From the NCBI RefSeq assembly GCF_013404595.1, contig NZ_JABVAX010000011.1, forward strand, positions 1-64,000: a stretch of 64,000 bases of DNA. The letters run 5' to 3'. This document shows, piece by piece, positions 36,859-45,145 of the stretch. Numbering within the stretch: the first letter of the stretch is position 1; every line of letters starts with the position of its first letter. The stretch comes from Jannaschia marina (GTDB taxonomy: Bacteria > Pseudomonadota > Alphaproteobacteria > Rhodobacterales > Rhodobacteraceae). Position numbers and translations under genes: made by a program. Below the pieces are notes generated by a model. It was not told where the DNA came from and made no database searches. It was given only the letters and a program-made list of their open reading frames with translations.

Positions 36859-36862
36859 GCCC

Positions 36863-38095
36863 ATGCGTCCCGTCACGATCCTCGGAGCCGGCATCGTCGG
36901 CGTCTGCTGCGCGCTTACCCTGCGGGAGCGGGGCCACCCCGTCGAGGTCATCGACCGGGCCGATCCGGGCGAAGGGGCGTCGCACGGGAACGCGGGCGTC
37001 ATCTCGCCCTGGTCCGTCGTGCCACAACCCATGCCCGGAGCCTGGCGCGGGGTGCCCGGCTGGTTGCTCGACCGGGACGGGCCGCTGCGCATCCGGGCGG
37101 GGGCCTTGCCCCGCATGGTGCCCTGGGGCCTGCGTTTCCTGCGCAACTGCACCGAGGCCCGCGCCCGCGCCATCAGCCGCACCATGGCCCGCCTCGCCAC
37201 CGACAATGTACATGCCTACCGTCGCTATCTCGACGGCACGGCCGAACAATCGCTCGTCGCCAACGCGATGTACGTCAACGTTTTCCGCCCGCCCGACCGC
37301 GCGGACCTGACCGACCTCGCCTGGCGGCTGCGCGAGGAGATCGGCGCACCGCTCGAGGTGATCGACGCCGCGGCCCTGCGCGCGCTGGAGCCGGCCCTGG
37401 CCGACCGCTACCACGCAGCGATCCTCATCAAGGACCAGGCCCGCGCGCGCCATCCCGGGCGGCTGACGAAGGTGCTGGCGGCGAAGGCCCGCGCCCTCGG
37501 CGTCCGCTTCCGCAGAGCCGAAGTGACGGCTCTGGCCCGTGCGGGAGCGTCCACCCGGCTCGTGACGCGGGACGGACCGATCGACGCCGAACTTTTGGTG
37601 CTCGCCGCGGGCTATCACGCGGCGCGGCTGGCGCAGGGTCTCGGCCTCGGCACGCCACTCATCGCCGAGCGCGGCTATCACGTGGCCTTCCCGAACGCGG
37701 GTGTGACGCTCGACAACTCGATCATGGAGATGCGCGCCAAGGTCGTCGCCTCCTCGATGGAAGGCGCGCTCAGGGTCGCCGGCACGGCCGAATTCGCCCC
37801 GCCCGACGCTCCGCCTGCCATGGCGCGGGTCGAGGCGCTCACCCGAATCGCACGGGCGATGATGCCTGGACTCGACGTCTCGGGCCGCGACTGGTGGATG
37901 GGCATCCGCCCCTCCTTCCCAGACAGCCTGCCGGCGGTCGGCCCGATGCCCGCGCACCCGGGCGTCATCGCCGCCTTCGGGCACAGCCACTACGGCATGA
38001 TCCTGGCCCCGGGCACCGCCCGTCTCGTCGCCGAGATGATCGCCGGCGCGCCGAACGACCGCACCCTCGCCGCGGCCCTCGACCCGGGGCGCTAG
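36863..38095 (+). CDS. FAD-dependent oxidoreductase, D-amino-acid dehydrogenase (DadA)-like
   Basis: A 410-residue DAO-family flavoenzyme. The N-terminal dinucleotide site is VTILGAGIVGVCCALTLRERG with Glu/Asp at the end of the second strand (EVIDRA), followed by GASHGNAGVISP, which is typical of DadA-like proteins. The C-terminus has WWMGIRPSFPDSLPAVGP and GHSHYGMILAPGTA. It probably oxidises a D-amino or N-substituted amino acid. Four-base spacing to the TRAP permease implies that the transporter supplies its substrate. Confidence 0.85.
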   Translation: MRPVTILGAGIVGVCCALTLRERGHPVEVIDRADPGEGASHGNAGVISPWSVVPQPMPGAWRGVPGWLLDRDGPLRIRAGALPRMVPWGLRFLRNCTEARARAISRTMARLATDNVHAYRRYLDGTAEQSLVANAMYVNVFRPPDRADLTDLAWRLREEIGAPLEVIDAAALRALEPALADRYHAAILIKDQARARHPGRLTKVLAAKARALGVRFRRAEVTALARAGASTRLVTRDGPIDAELLVLAAGYHAARLAQGLGLGTPLIAERGYHVAFPNAGVTLDNSIMEMRAKVVASSMEGALRVAGTAEFAPPDAPPAMARVEALTRIARAMMPGLDVSGRDWWMGIRPSFPDSLPAVGPMPAHPGVIAAFGHSHYGMILAPGTARLVAEMIAGAPNDRTLAAALDPGR

Positions 38096-38528
38096 AACTC
38101 TTCTGAGGACCCCGAAGCGATCCATTTTGGTTCTGCATCGGTTTCGGCGCGCCGCCCATGCGGCAGCTCGGGCGTCCCGGCGGTGTGTCTGCGCCAACAT
38201 CGAGACGGCGACGGCTGGCCCCTCGGATTCCGGTGCGACCGGAAGTGACCGGATTCCCCGTAACTCGGTGCGAGTCGCGAAGATTGCGTTGTGCGATTCC
38301 GCAGGAGCGGCTATTCCGAAATCGACCACGACGATGGCCGCGTCCTCCCACACGGAGAGACCGCGGCGCTCGACGGGTCGCTGTTCCTTTTTCTGAGTGT
38401 GTCCGGTGTCCGTCCCTGCAGGGTCGGACGCCCGGGATATCGCAGACACGCCACGCACCCCATAGAACGGTCCGGGACAGCACAACCGACGTCCCGGACC
38501 GCGCCAGAGCCGAGAGAGGACAGAGCAG
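38096..38528. other. Intergenic region with a palindrome
   Basis: About 430 bases without a supported gene, somewhat less GC-rich than its surroundings. Open frames on both strands overlap each other and lack recognisable proteins. It should contain the promoter of the hydrolase gene at 38529, which has GAGAGGACAG just upstream. The palindrome at 38405-38432 is the only clear structure. Confidence 0.45.
38405..38432. repeat. 28-bp imperfect palindrome upstream of the hydrolase
   Basis: The segment is nearly its own reverse complement, centred on CCCTGCAGGG at 38414-38423 with GTCCG/CGGAC arms. It lies about 100 bases upstream of the hydrolase start codon. It could be a regulator operator or the stem of an RNA hairpin; no similar copy was noticed elsewhere in the window. 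Confidence 0.45.
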
Positions 38529-39344
38529 ATGAACACGCCGATCCCGTTCACCCCGCTGAGACAGCAGCGGACCGTCCCCCCGCTCGCCCCGCAGCGACTG
38601 GAGACCTACCCGAGCGTCTGGATCCACGGGGCGGGGATGTCGGGTTCCACCTGGCAGAGCATGACCGCCGACCTGCCGCGTGCGCGCACGCCCGACCTGC
38701 CCTGGCACGGCGCGGCCGAGCCGGTGCTGCCGCCCCGGGTGGAACGCTTTGCCGATGTGCTGAAACCGGACGTGCCCGAGGGTGCGATCCTCATCGGCCA
38801 TTCCCTCGGCGGGATGGTCGCGCTGGAGCTGGCCGCGCGGATGCGGCGGCGCATCTCCGCGCTCGTCCTGGTGGAATCCGTGCCGACGGTGCGCGACCGG
38901 GCGACGGGCCGCCTCATGGGGCGTCTGGCGATGGGGATGATCGACCTGCTGGGGCCCGAACGGCTCGCGCGGCTCTCGGGCGTGGGCCAGATCCCGGCGA
39001 CCCGGGCCGAACTGCGCCGGCAGCTGTCGCGTCACGACAGGGCGAGCCTGCGCGCCGCCATGGAGGCCGCGACCGCCTACGACGGGCGCCCGTGCCTGCC
39101 GCGGGTCGAGGTGCCGACGCTCGTGGTCATCGGCACCCAGAACAAGGCGACCCACGCCGGCGCGATGACGGCCGCGCGCGGGATCGCCGTGGCCGAGCTG
39201 ACGGCGATCGAGGGGGGGCATATCCTGAATGTCGACAACCCCCGTTGCCTGCGCAGCGTCATCGACGACTTTCTGATGCGGCGCCTCCGCCCCTATCCAT
39301 CCGGATCTTCCCGGGTGGGGGAGGCTGACCGTAGGGCGGGCTGA
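38529..39344 (+). CDS. Alpha/beta-fold hydrolase
   Basis: A 271-residue hydrolase with oxyanion segment VWIHGAGMSGSTW, nucleophile elbow GHSLGGM (serine near residue 97) and terminal histidine in IEGGHILNVD. The acid is probably the aspartate or asparagine region after VPTLVVIG. The substrate cannot be told. The first 25 residues are not hydrophobic enough for secretion, so it is probably cytoplasmic. It is followed after 35 bases by the polysaccharide deacetylase. Confidence 0.82.
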   Translation: MNTPIPFTPLRQQRTVPPLAPQRLETYPSVWIHGAGMSGSTWQSMTADLPRARTPDLPWHGAAEPVLPPRVERFADVLKPDVPEGAILIGHSLGGMVALELAARMRRRISALVLVESVPTVRDRATGRLMGRLAMGMIDLLGPERLARLSGVGQIPATRAELRRQLSRHDRASLRAAMEAATAYDGRPCLPRVEVPTLVVIGTQNKATHAGAMTAARGIAVAELTAIEGGHILNVDNPRCLRSVIDDFLMRRLRPYPSGSSRVGEADRRAG

Positions 39345-39379
39345 GGGACCTGCTGGTCACTCCAGGTAAGGCAGATTCC

Positions 39380-40351
39380 ATGTTCTTCAGACCCGCCCAC
39401 CGGGGCTTGCTCGGGCTTGCTCTCCTGATCGCCCTCCTTGCCCCGGCGCTCGCTCCCGCCGCGGATGTCCCCCCGCGGCGGGGCGAGATCGCCCTGAGCT
39501 TCGACGACGCCCCGACGGGCGACGGCTCCTTCCTGACGGGCCCCGAGCGCACCGCGCGCCTGATCGCGGGGCTCGAGGCGGCCGGCGTGGAGGAGGCGCT
39601 CTTCTTCGTGATGACCGGCGGCCTCGAGACGGCCGAGGACGCCGAACGGCTCCGGGCCTATACCGGCGCGGGCCACGTCCTCGCCAACCACACGCACAGC
39701 CACCCCTGGCTGCGCGAGACGGAACCGGCCGACTACCTCGCCGACATCGACGAGGCGGCCCGGATCCTGAGCGATTTCGTGCCCGTCGCCCCGCTCTTCC
39801 GGTATCCCTACCTCGACGAGGGCCTGACGCACGGCCGCCACATGGCCGTCCGCTCCGGGCTGCGCGCGCGGGGGCTCGACAACGGCTACGTCACCGTCGA
39901 CACCTACGACTGGTACATGCAGGCGCTCGCCGGGGGCGCGCGGGATGCCGGGCGCGACCTCGACATGGAGGCGCTGCGCGATGTCTACGTCTCGACCCTG
40001 CTCGAGGGCGTGACCTTCTACGACGACGTGGCCCGTCGCCACCTCGGCCGCTCGCCGCGCCATGTCCTGCTGCTGCACGAGAACGACCTCGCCGCGCTCT
40101 TCGTCCCCGATCTCGTCGCCGCGCTCCGGGCCGAAGGATGGGAGATCATTCCGGCGCGCGAAGCCTACGACGACCCGATCGCCGAGATCCGGCCCGACAC
40201 GCTCTTCAACGGGCAGGGCCGCATCGCCGCCATCGCCCACGCCGCCGGCGCGGAGGCCCGCGATCTCGTGCCCCGTGTCGAGGACGAGACCTATCTGCGC
40301 GCGCTCTTCGTGGAGCGCGGGCTTCTCTCCGACACGCAAGACCCCGACTGA
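39380..40351 (+). CDS. Secreted polysaccharide deacetylase (NodB-homology)
   Basis: A 323-residue exported protein: signal peptide (GLLGLALLIALLAPALAPA), then a NodB domain with the catalytic and metal motif LSFDDAP, the metal-binding NHTHSHPWL, the FRYPYLDEG groove motif and HVLLLHEND near the end. It probably removes N- or O-acetyl groups from cell-wall or surface sugars. It is followed 14 bases later by the beta-lactamase gene, suggesting one transcript and a shared link to the cell wall. Confidence 0.88.
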   Translation: MFFRPAHRGLLGLALLIALLAPALAPAADVPPRRGEIALSFDDAPTGDGSFLTGPERTARLIAGLEAAGVEEALFFVMTGGLETAEDAERLRAYTGAGHVLANHTHSHPWLRETEPADYLADIDEAARILSDFVPVAPLFRYPYLDEGLTHGRHMAVRSGLRARGLDNGYVTVDTYDWYMQALAGGARDAGRDLDMEALRDVYVSTLLEGVTFYDDVARRHLGRSPRHVLLLHENDLAALFVPDLVAALRAEGWEIIPAREAYDDPIAEIRPDTLFNGQGRIAAIAHAAGAEARDLVPRVEDETYLRALFVERGLLSDTQDPD

Positions 40352-40365
40352 CCCGAAAGGCCCCC

Positions 40366-41250
40366 ATGCATTCCTTCATCAAATGCGCCGCATTGCTGGC
40401 CACGGCGACCCTCGGGCTGATGTCCATCGCCGGGCCGGCCAGGAGCGCGCCCGAGACGGCGCTCGCCGAAACGATCGCCCGGCTCGAGGCCGATCTCGAC
40501 GCGCGCATCGGCCTGCACCTCGAGGACGTCGGGACGGGCTGGACGCTGACCCATCGCGCCGACGAACGTTTCCTGATGGCCAGCACCTTCAAGTCGCTTC
40601 TCTGCGGCGCGGTCCTCGCCGGGGTCGACGCGGGCGAGGTCGACCTGGGCGAGACGGTCGAGATCACCTCCGGCGACCTCGTGCCCTACGCGCCCGTCGT
40701 CGAGGACGAGGTGGGCAACGCGCTCACCCTGGCGCAGCTCTGCCGCGCGACCCTCGACATGAGCGACAACGCGGCGGCGAACCTGCTGACCCGGCGGCTG
40801 GGCGGCCCGGCGGAGGTCACCACCTTCCTGCGCGGCATCGGCGACGCGGTGACCCGCATCGACCGTTGGGAGCCCGACCTCAACACCTTCGCCCCCGGTG
40901 ACCCCCGCGACACAACGAGCCCCTCCGCCATTGCCGGCAGCTGGAAGGCGCTTCTGCTGGGCGATGCCCTGTCGGTGGCCTCCGCGGCGCGGCTCGAGAC
41001 CTGGATGGGCGACGGCGGCGTCACCGGCAATCTGCTGCGGGCCTCCACGCCCGCCGACTGGGAGGTGGCCGACAAGTCGGGCGGCGGCCTGCACCACACC
41101 CGCAATCTCGTCGCGCTGGTGCGGCCGGAGGGCGGCGAGCCGTGGCTCGTGGCGATCTACCTCTCGGACACGCCCGCCGACTGGGACACCCGCAACGCCG
41201 CCATCGCCGAGATCGGGGCCGCCGTGGTGGAGGTGATCGAGGCGCGGTAG
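40366..41250 (+). CDS. Class A serine beta-lactamase
   Basis: A 294-residue periplasmic enzyme. The signal peptide (ALLATATLGLMSIAGPARSA) is followed by all class A motifs: nucleophile STFK near residue 69, SDN in LDMSDNAAANLL, the omega-loop glutamate in RWEPDLN, and KSG in VADKSGGG. It should hydrolyse penicillin-type antibiotics. The start at 40366 follows GAAAGG. It lies on the chromosome-like backbone beside a deacetylase with no mobile element, so it is probably an intrinsic gene; the spectrum cannot be inferred. Confidence 0.92.
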   Translation: MHSFIKCAALLATATLGLMSIAGPARSAPETALAETIARLEADLDARIGLHLEDVGTGWTLTHRADERFLMASTFKSLLCGAVLAGVDAGEVDLGETVEITSGDLVPYAPVVEDEVGNALTLAQLCRATLDMSDNAAANLLTRRLGGPAEVTTFLRGIGDAVTRIDRWEPDLNTFAPGDPRDTTSPSAIAGSWKALLLGDALSVASAARLETWMGDGGVTGNLLRASTPADWEVADKSGGGLHHTRNLVALVRPEGGEPWLVAIYLSDTPADWDTRNAAIAEIGAAVVEVIEAR

Positions 41251-41449
41251 GCGCGCCGCGCCGTCCGCCGACCCCGTTGCGACTGTCCGGTATCCGGCCG
41301 CGCCCGAACCGCCCCGGCGGTGGCGCGGTCCTTTTGCGCGCGCCCCGGCTTGCGGTCGCCCCCCCGCCTCCGGTTAATGGGGCAAGACGCGCAGGCACGA
41401 AGCAGGAGCCGGGGCCATCGCCAACGACGACGACAAGACGCGCCCGCCG

Positions 41450-41995
41450 GTGGGCGCCCTCCACGCGGGCGACGCCCGCGACATCTTCGCCGCGATCCCG
41501 CAGGTGGCCGAGCTGATGCAGCACCGCCCCCGCGCGGGCGAGGACGCGGGCGATTTCCTCGCCCGCCTGCGCAGTTCGACCACCCCCGAGGAGGCCGTGA
41601 CCTTCACCGCCTTCGCCGCCCTGCCGCAGATGGGCGTCTGGTGGGGCTACGAGGCGCTGCGCTCCATGCCCGACGGGATCGAGCCGCGCGACCACGGGCT
41701 GATGAATTTCGTCGCCGCCTGGATCGCCACGCCCTCGACCGACCTGCGCCACCGGATCATGGCGCAGGCGCTCTATGCCCCGGTCCGGTCGCCGGCGGTG
41801 ATGCTGGGCCTCGCCACCGGCTGGTCCGGCGGCTCCATCGCGCCCAACGACCCGATGCCGGTGCCGCGCTTCCGGGGCCCGCGCTCGCTCAACTCGGCGG
41901 TGCTGTCGTGCCTCGCGCGGATGCCCCTCGCCGACCGCTCCGTCCACCTCGCCCGCGTGATCGCGCTGGCCGAGACGCTCTATCGGGGGATGTGA
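41450..41995 (+). CDS. Unknown protein at the head of the T6SS cluster (DUF6931-like)
   Basis: About 181 residues, no signal peptide, with WWGYEALRSMP and MNFVAAWIATP as the best conserved-looking parts. I do not recognise a function; similar small proteins are encoded beside T6SS FHA genes and may belong to DUF6931. The first canonical start is GTG at 41450. Coding sense continues upstream to an ATC at 41417 that lies eight bases after AGGAG (reading I-A-N-D-D-D-K-T-R), with a TAA at 41375 and no ATG between. Six bases separate its stop from tagH. Confidence 0.65.
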   Translation: MGALHAGDARDIFAAIPQVAELMQHRPRAGEDAGDFLARLRSSTTPEEAVTFTAFAALPQMGVWWGYEALRSMPDGIEPRDHGLMNFVAAWIATPSTDLRHRIMAQALYAPVRSPAVMLGLATGWSGGSIAPNDPMPVPRFRGPRSLNSAVLSCLARMPLADRSVHLARVIALAETLYRGM

Positions 41996-42001
41996 GCCGC
42001 G

Positions 42002-43243
42002 ATGAGCCTGACGCTGACGCTCGAAAACGTCGACCAACTCGACGACGGCGGGCCGGTCTCGGTCGCGCTGACGACGCGGCCGCTGCAGGTCGGGCGCGGC
42101 GGCGGAATGGACTGGGTGCTGCCCGATCCGACGCGGCACCTGTCGTCGCATCATTTCGACGTGGTGTTCCGCGAGGGGTCGCATTGGCTCGAGGACGTAT
42201 CGACCAACGGCACCTTCCTGCAGGGGCAGCGCTATCGCCTCGACGGGGCGCACCGGCTGCAGGCGGGCGACCGCTTCCAGGTCGGGCCCTACATCATCGC
42301 CGTCTCCCGCACCGAGGTTGGAGGGGCCGCGCCGGGGAGGTCGCCGGGGCCGGCACCGGCGAGTTCCTGGGGCACCGAGGACGACCCCTGGGCGATCGGC
42401 GGACCGCTCGATCCGGTCGATCCGCTGCCGCGCGCGAAGGTCGGCCGGCGGGACGATTTCGCCGACGAGTTCCTCGCCCCGCCGAGCTTCGCCGCGCCGC
42501 CCGAGCCGGAGCCGGAAACGCCCGCCCCGCCGCCGGAGCCATCCGCCCCGCCCGAGCCGCGCCCGCTGACGGCGGCCCCGCGCCCCGACCCGTCGGCGAT
42601 GCGCCCGCCCGAACGGTCGCGTGCGCCCGAAACCGCCGAGGAGCCCGCGGCGTCTGCCGTGGTCGCCGCCTTCTGCCAGGGCGCCGGCCTCGATGCGTCG
42701 CAGTTCGGCGATGTCGATGCCCTGGCCCTCGTGCGCGAGGCGGGTGCCGCGCTGCGCGGCGTGACGCAGGAGAGCATGGCCCACCTGCGCGCCCGCGCCG
42801 CCTTCCGCAAGGAGACGCGGGGCGCGGTGGAACGCACGATGGCGGGTCTCGCCGGCAACCCTCTCAAGACGGCCCCCCTGCCCGAGCGCGCGCTCGAGGA
42901 GCTGTTCTTCCGCCCGCGCGCCGGGGCCGCCAAGGGGGCCGAGGCGATGGAAGCGGCCGCCCGCGACCTGCGCCTGCACCACGCGGCGGTCATCGCGGCG
43001 CTGCAGCCCGCGCTTGGCGCCGTGCTGCACGACCTGGCCCCCGAGGTGATCGAGAAGGAGGCCGCGGGCGGCCTCCTCTCGGGGCGGCGGGCGAAAGCCT
43101 GGGATGCCTTCGTCGAACGCTGGGACGGCAAGGCGGCGACCCATGAGAACGGAATGCTGGACGAGTTCTTCGTCCATCTGTCGCAGGCCTATGCCGAGGC
43201 GCTGCGCCGCGCCGAGGCGCCGAGGGAGGAGACCCGAGAATGA
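42002..43243 (+). CDS. tagH: T6SS-associated FHA-domain protein TagH
   Basis: A 413-residue cytoplasmic protein. The FHA domain at about 15-100 has VGRGGGMDWVLPDPTRHLSS, HHFDVVF and STNGTFLQG, so it binds phosphothreonine partners. A proline-rich linker (about 125-215) leads to the TagH C-terminal domain with FCQGAGLD, LKTAPLPERALEELFF and AKAWDAFVERWD. In other bacteria such proteins regulate T6SS assembly after phosphorylation by PpkA. No kinase gene is in the window. It overlaps tssA by four bases. Confidence 0.9.
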   Translation: MSLTLTLENVDQLDDGGPVSVALTTRPLQVGRGGGMDWVLPDPTRHLSSHHFDVVFREGSHWLEDVSTNGTFLQGQRYRLDGAHRLQAGDRFQVGPYIIAVSRTEVGGAAPGRSPGPAPASSWGTEDDPWAIGGPLDPVDPLPRAKVGRRDDFADEFLAPPSFAAPPEPEPETPAPPPEPSAPPEPRPLTAAPRPDPSAMRPPERSRAPETAEEPAASAVVAAFCQGAGLDASQFGDVDALALVREAGAALRGVTQESMAHLRARAAFRKETRGAVERTMAGLAGNPLKTAPLPERALEELFFRPRAGAAKGAEAMEAAARDLRLHHAAVIAALQPALGAVLHDLAPEVIEKEAAGGLLSGRRAKAWDAFVERWDGKAATHENGMLDEFFVHLSQAYAEALRRAEAPREETRE

Positions 43244-44517
43244 CGCTGGAGTGGCTGACCGAGCCGATCGACCCCGAGGCACCCTGCGGCCCCGACCTGG
43301 AGCGCGGGGACGACGAGGACTTCCTCGATTACTACTACGACGCCGAGGGCCGGCTGCCGACGCGCTACATCACCACCGGGCAGACGCTCGGGCAGGACGG
43401 GCGGCCGACCGACCGGCTCTACGACGCGAAGGACGTCGACATCGCCGGCGAGCGGCGGGAGATCGACGCGCTCCTGAAGCGCTCGCGCGATCTGCGGCTG
43501 CTGTCGCTGCGCGCCCGCTGGGAGGCGCTGGCCTGGCAGCCGGCGGGGCTGGCGGATGCGGTCGAGGGGATGGCGGCGCTCGTCGCGGCCCACGGCGACG
43601 CGGTGCATCCCGCCCTGCCCGACCGCACGCGCGATCGGCGCGCCGCGCTCGAGGCGCTGACGACGCAGGCGCAGCTCATCCAGCCGCTGCACCACTATCC
43701 CCTGACCGGCGCGCGCGAGGTGACCTGGCGGCGCTGGCTCGTCTCGCAGGGACGGGTGGAGGCGCGCCCCGGCGAGGAGGAGGTCGACGCCAACGCCATC
43801 CTGACGGCGCTCGGCGAGCGGGGGAACGCGGCGCAGGTCGACGCGCTGCAGGCCGATCTGGCGCGGCTGCGCGAGGCGGCGGGGCGGCTGCATCCGACTT
43901 TGCTCGCCCCGGTGACCGACCTGCTCGACGGGATGCTCGGCCTCATCGCGCAGGCCCGGCCCGACCTGAAGGCCCCGGAGCCGAAGGCCGAGGCCCCGAA
44001 GCCCGAAAAGACGGAAACCCCGGCCCCACCGGCACCGGCCCCCGCCGTCGACGCCACCACGCCCGAGAGCCGCGCGTCGGCCAAGGCGGCGCTCGGCGCG
44101 GTCGAGCACTACCTCGCCACGCGGGAGCCCTCCTCGGCGGCGCTCCTTCTGGTGATCCAGGCGCGGCAGCTGATCGGCCGGCCCCTCGTGGAGGCGCTCG
44201 ACGTGCTCCTTCCGGCCGAGGCGGCGCGCACGACGGTCGATTTCGGCCCGACCCATGGATTCGTCATGTCGATGGACCGTCTGCGGAGCCTGAGCGCCGA
44301 GATCCCCGCGCCCGACGAGGGCGAGGCCGGCGGACCTCCGCCGACGGTGGCGACCCGGGGCGAGGCGGCGGGTCAGCTCGCCGCCGTTGCCGCCTTCTTC
44401 CGCCGCGCGGAGCCCGCGAGCCCGATCCCCGTGCTGCTCGACCGGGCGCGCACCTGGCTCGAGCGCGATTTCGAGGGATTGCTTGCGGAAATCCTGCCGA
44501 CGCCCGATGATGCGTAA
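43240..44517 (+). CDS. tssA: T6SS assembly protein TssA (ImpA-type)
   Basis: A 425-residue protein with the ImpA_N domain at the start (IDPEAPCGPDLERGDDEDFL) and a long helical body, an alanine/proline linker at about 245-270 and a C-terminal region ending in RTWLERDFEGLLAEILP. TssA primes and caps the growing sheath at the baseplate. It is coupled to tagH by ATGA. About 100 bases with a likely promoter separate it from tssB. Confidence 0.9.
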   Translation: MTLEWLTEPIDPEAPCGPDLERGDDEDFLDYYYDAEGRLPTRYITTGQTLGQDGRPTDRLYDAKDVDIAGERREIDALLKRSRDLRLLSLRARWEALAWQPAGLADAVEGMAALVAAHGDAVHPALPDRTRDRRAALEALTTQAQLIQPLHHYPLTGAREVTWRRWLVSQGRVEARPGEEEVDANAILTALGERGNAAQVDALQADLARLREAAGRLHPTLLAPVTDLLDGMLGLIAQARPDLKAPEPKAEAPKPEKTETPAPPAPAPAVDATTPESRASAKAALGAVEHYLATREPSSAALLLVIQARQLIGRPLVEALDVLLPAEAARTTVDFGPTHGFVMSMDRLRSLSAEIPAPDEGEAGGPPPTVATRGEAAGQLAAVAAFFRRAEPASPIPVLLDRARTWLERDFEGLLAEILPTPDDA

Positions 44518-44551
44518 AGACACAGGACCGCAATAAGACCACGTCTTTGCG

Positions 44552-44580
44552 TTGACTTACGCGCGGACTGTGGGTTCACA
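44552..44580 (+). promoter_or_regulatory. Candidate promoter for tssBC-hcp
   Basis: TTGACT at 44552-44557 and TTCACA at 44575-44580 are 17 bases apart, in an AT-richer gap between tssA and tssB. The -35 element is good and the -10 weak. The tssB start codon follows 40 bases downstream with GGGAGAGG as ribosome binding site. Confidence 0.4.
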
Positions 44581-44620
44581 TTTTCGCAAACGACACGCCA
44601 ACCCAACGGGAGAGGCATTC

Positions 44621-45145
44621 ATGGCATCCGACAAGGCCACCGATTTCCTGAAGCGCAACCGTCCGCCGCGCGTCAACATTTCCTACGAAGACCCCTACGA
44701 CAGCGAGAAGATGGTCGAGCTGCCGTTCGTGATGGGCGTCATGTCCGACCTGTCGGGCAACGATTCCGAGGTCGAGAAGGCCCCGGTCGAGGATCGCGAT
44801 TTCGTCGACGTGACCGGCGCGACGCTCGACACCGTCATGTCGAAGATCAAGCCGGCGTCCTCCTTCGCGGTCGAGGACAAGCTGAACCCCGGGTCGACCG
44901 ACAAGCTGGGCGTCCGCCTCGAGTTCAACTCGATGGACGATTTCAACCCCGCCAAGGTCGCCGAACAGGTTCCGGCCCTTAAAAAGCTGCTGGAAGCGCG
45001 CAAGCAGCTCGCGAACCTGCAGCGCTACATGAATTCCAAGCCGAAGGCCCAGGATCAGATCAAGGTGCTCCTCAACGATCCCGAGCTGATGGCAGCCCTC
45101 GCCGCGCGCGGCGATGCGGACGACACCTCCGAGGGAGACGCCTGA
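44621..45145 (+). CDS. tssB: T6SS sheath subunit TssB
   Basis: A 174-residue small sheath protein (VipA/ImpB). It shows PPRVNISYEDPYDSEKMVEL, the conserved LPFVMGVMSDLSGN and the C-terminal helical region VPALKKLLEARKQLANL. With TssC it forms the contractile sheath around the Hcp tube. The start at 44621 is set by GGGAGAGG upstream and the typical MASDKATDF N-terminus. It overlaps tssC by one base. Confidence 0.95.
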   Translation: MASDKATDFLKRNRPPRVNISYEDPYDSEKMVELPFVMGVMSDLSGNDSEVEKAPVEDRDFVDVTGATLDTVMSKIKPASSFAVEDKLNPGSTDKLGVRLEFNSMDDFNPAKVAEQVPALKKLLEARKQLANLQRYMNSKPKAQDQIKVLLNDPELMAALAARGDADDTSEGDA

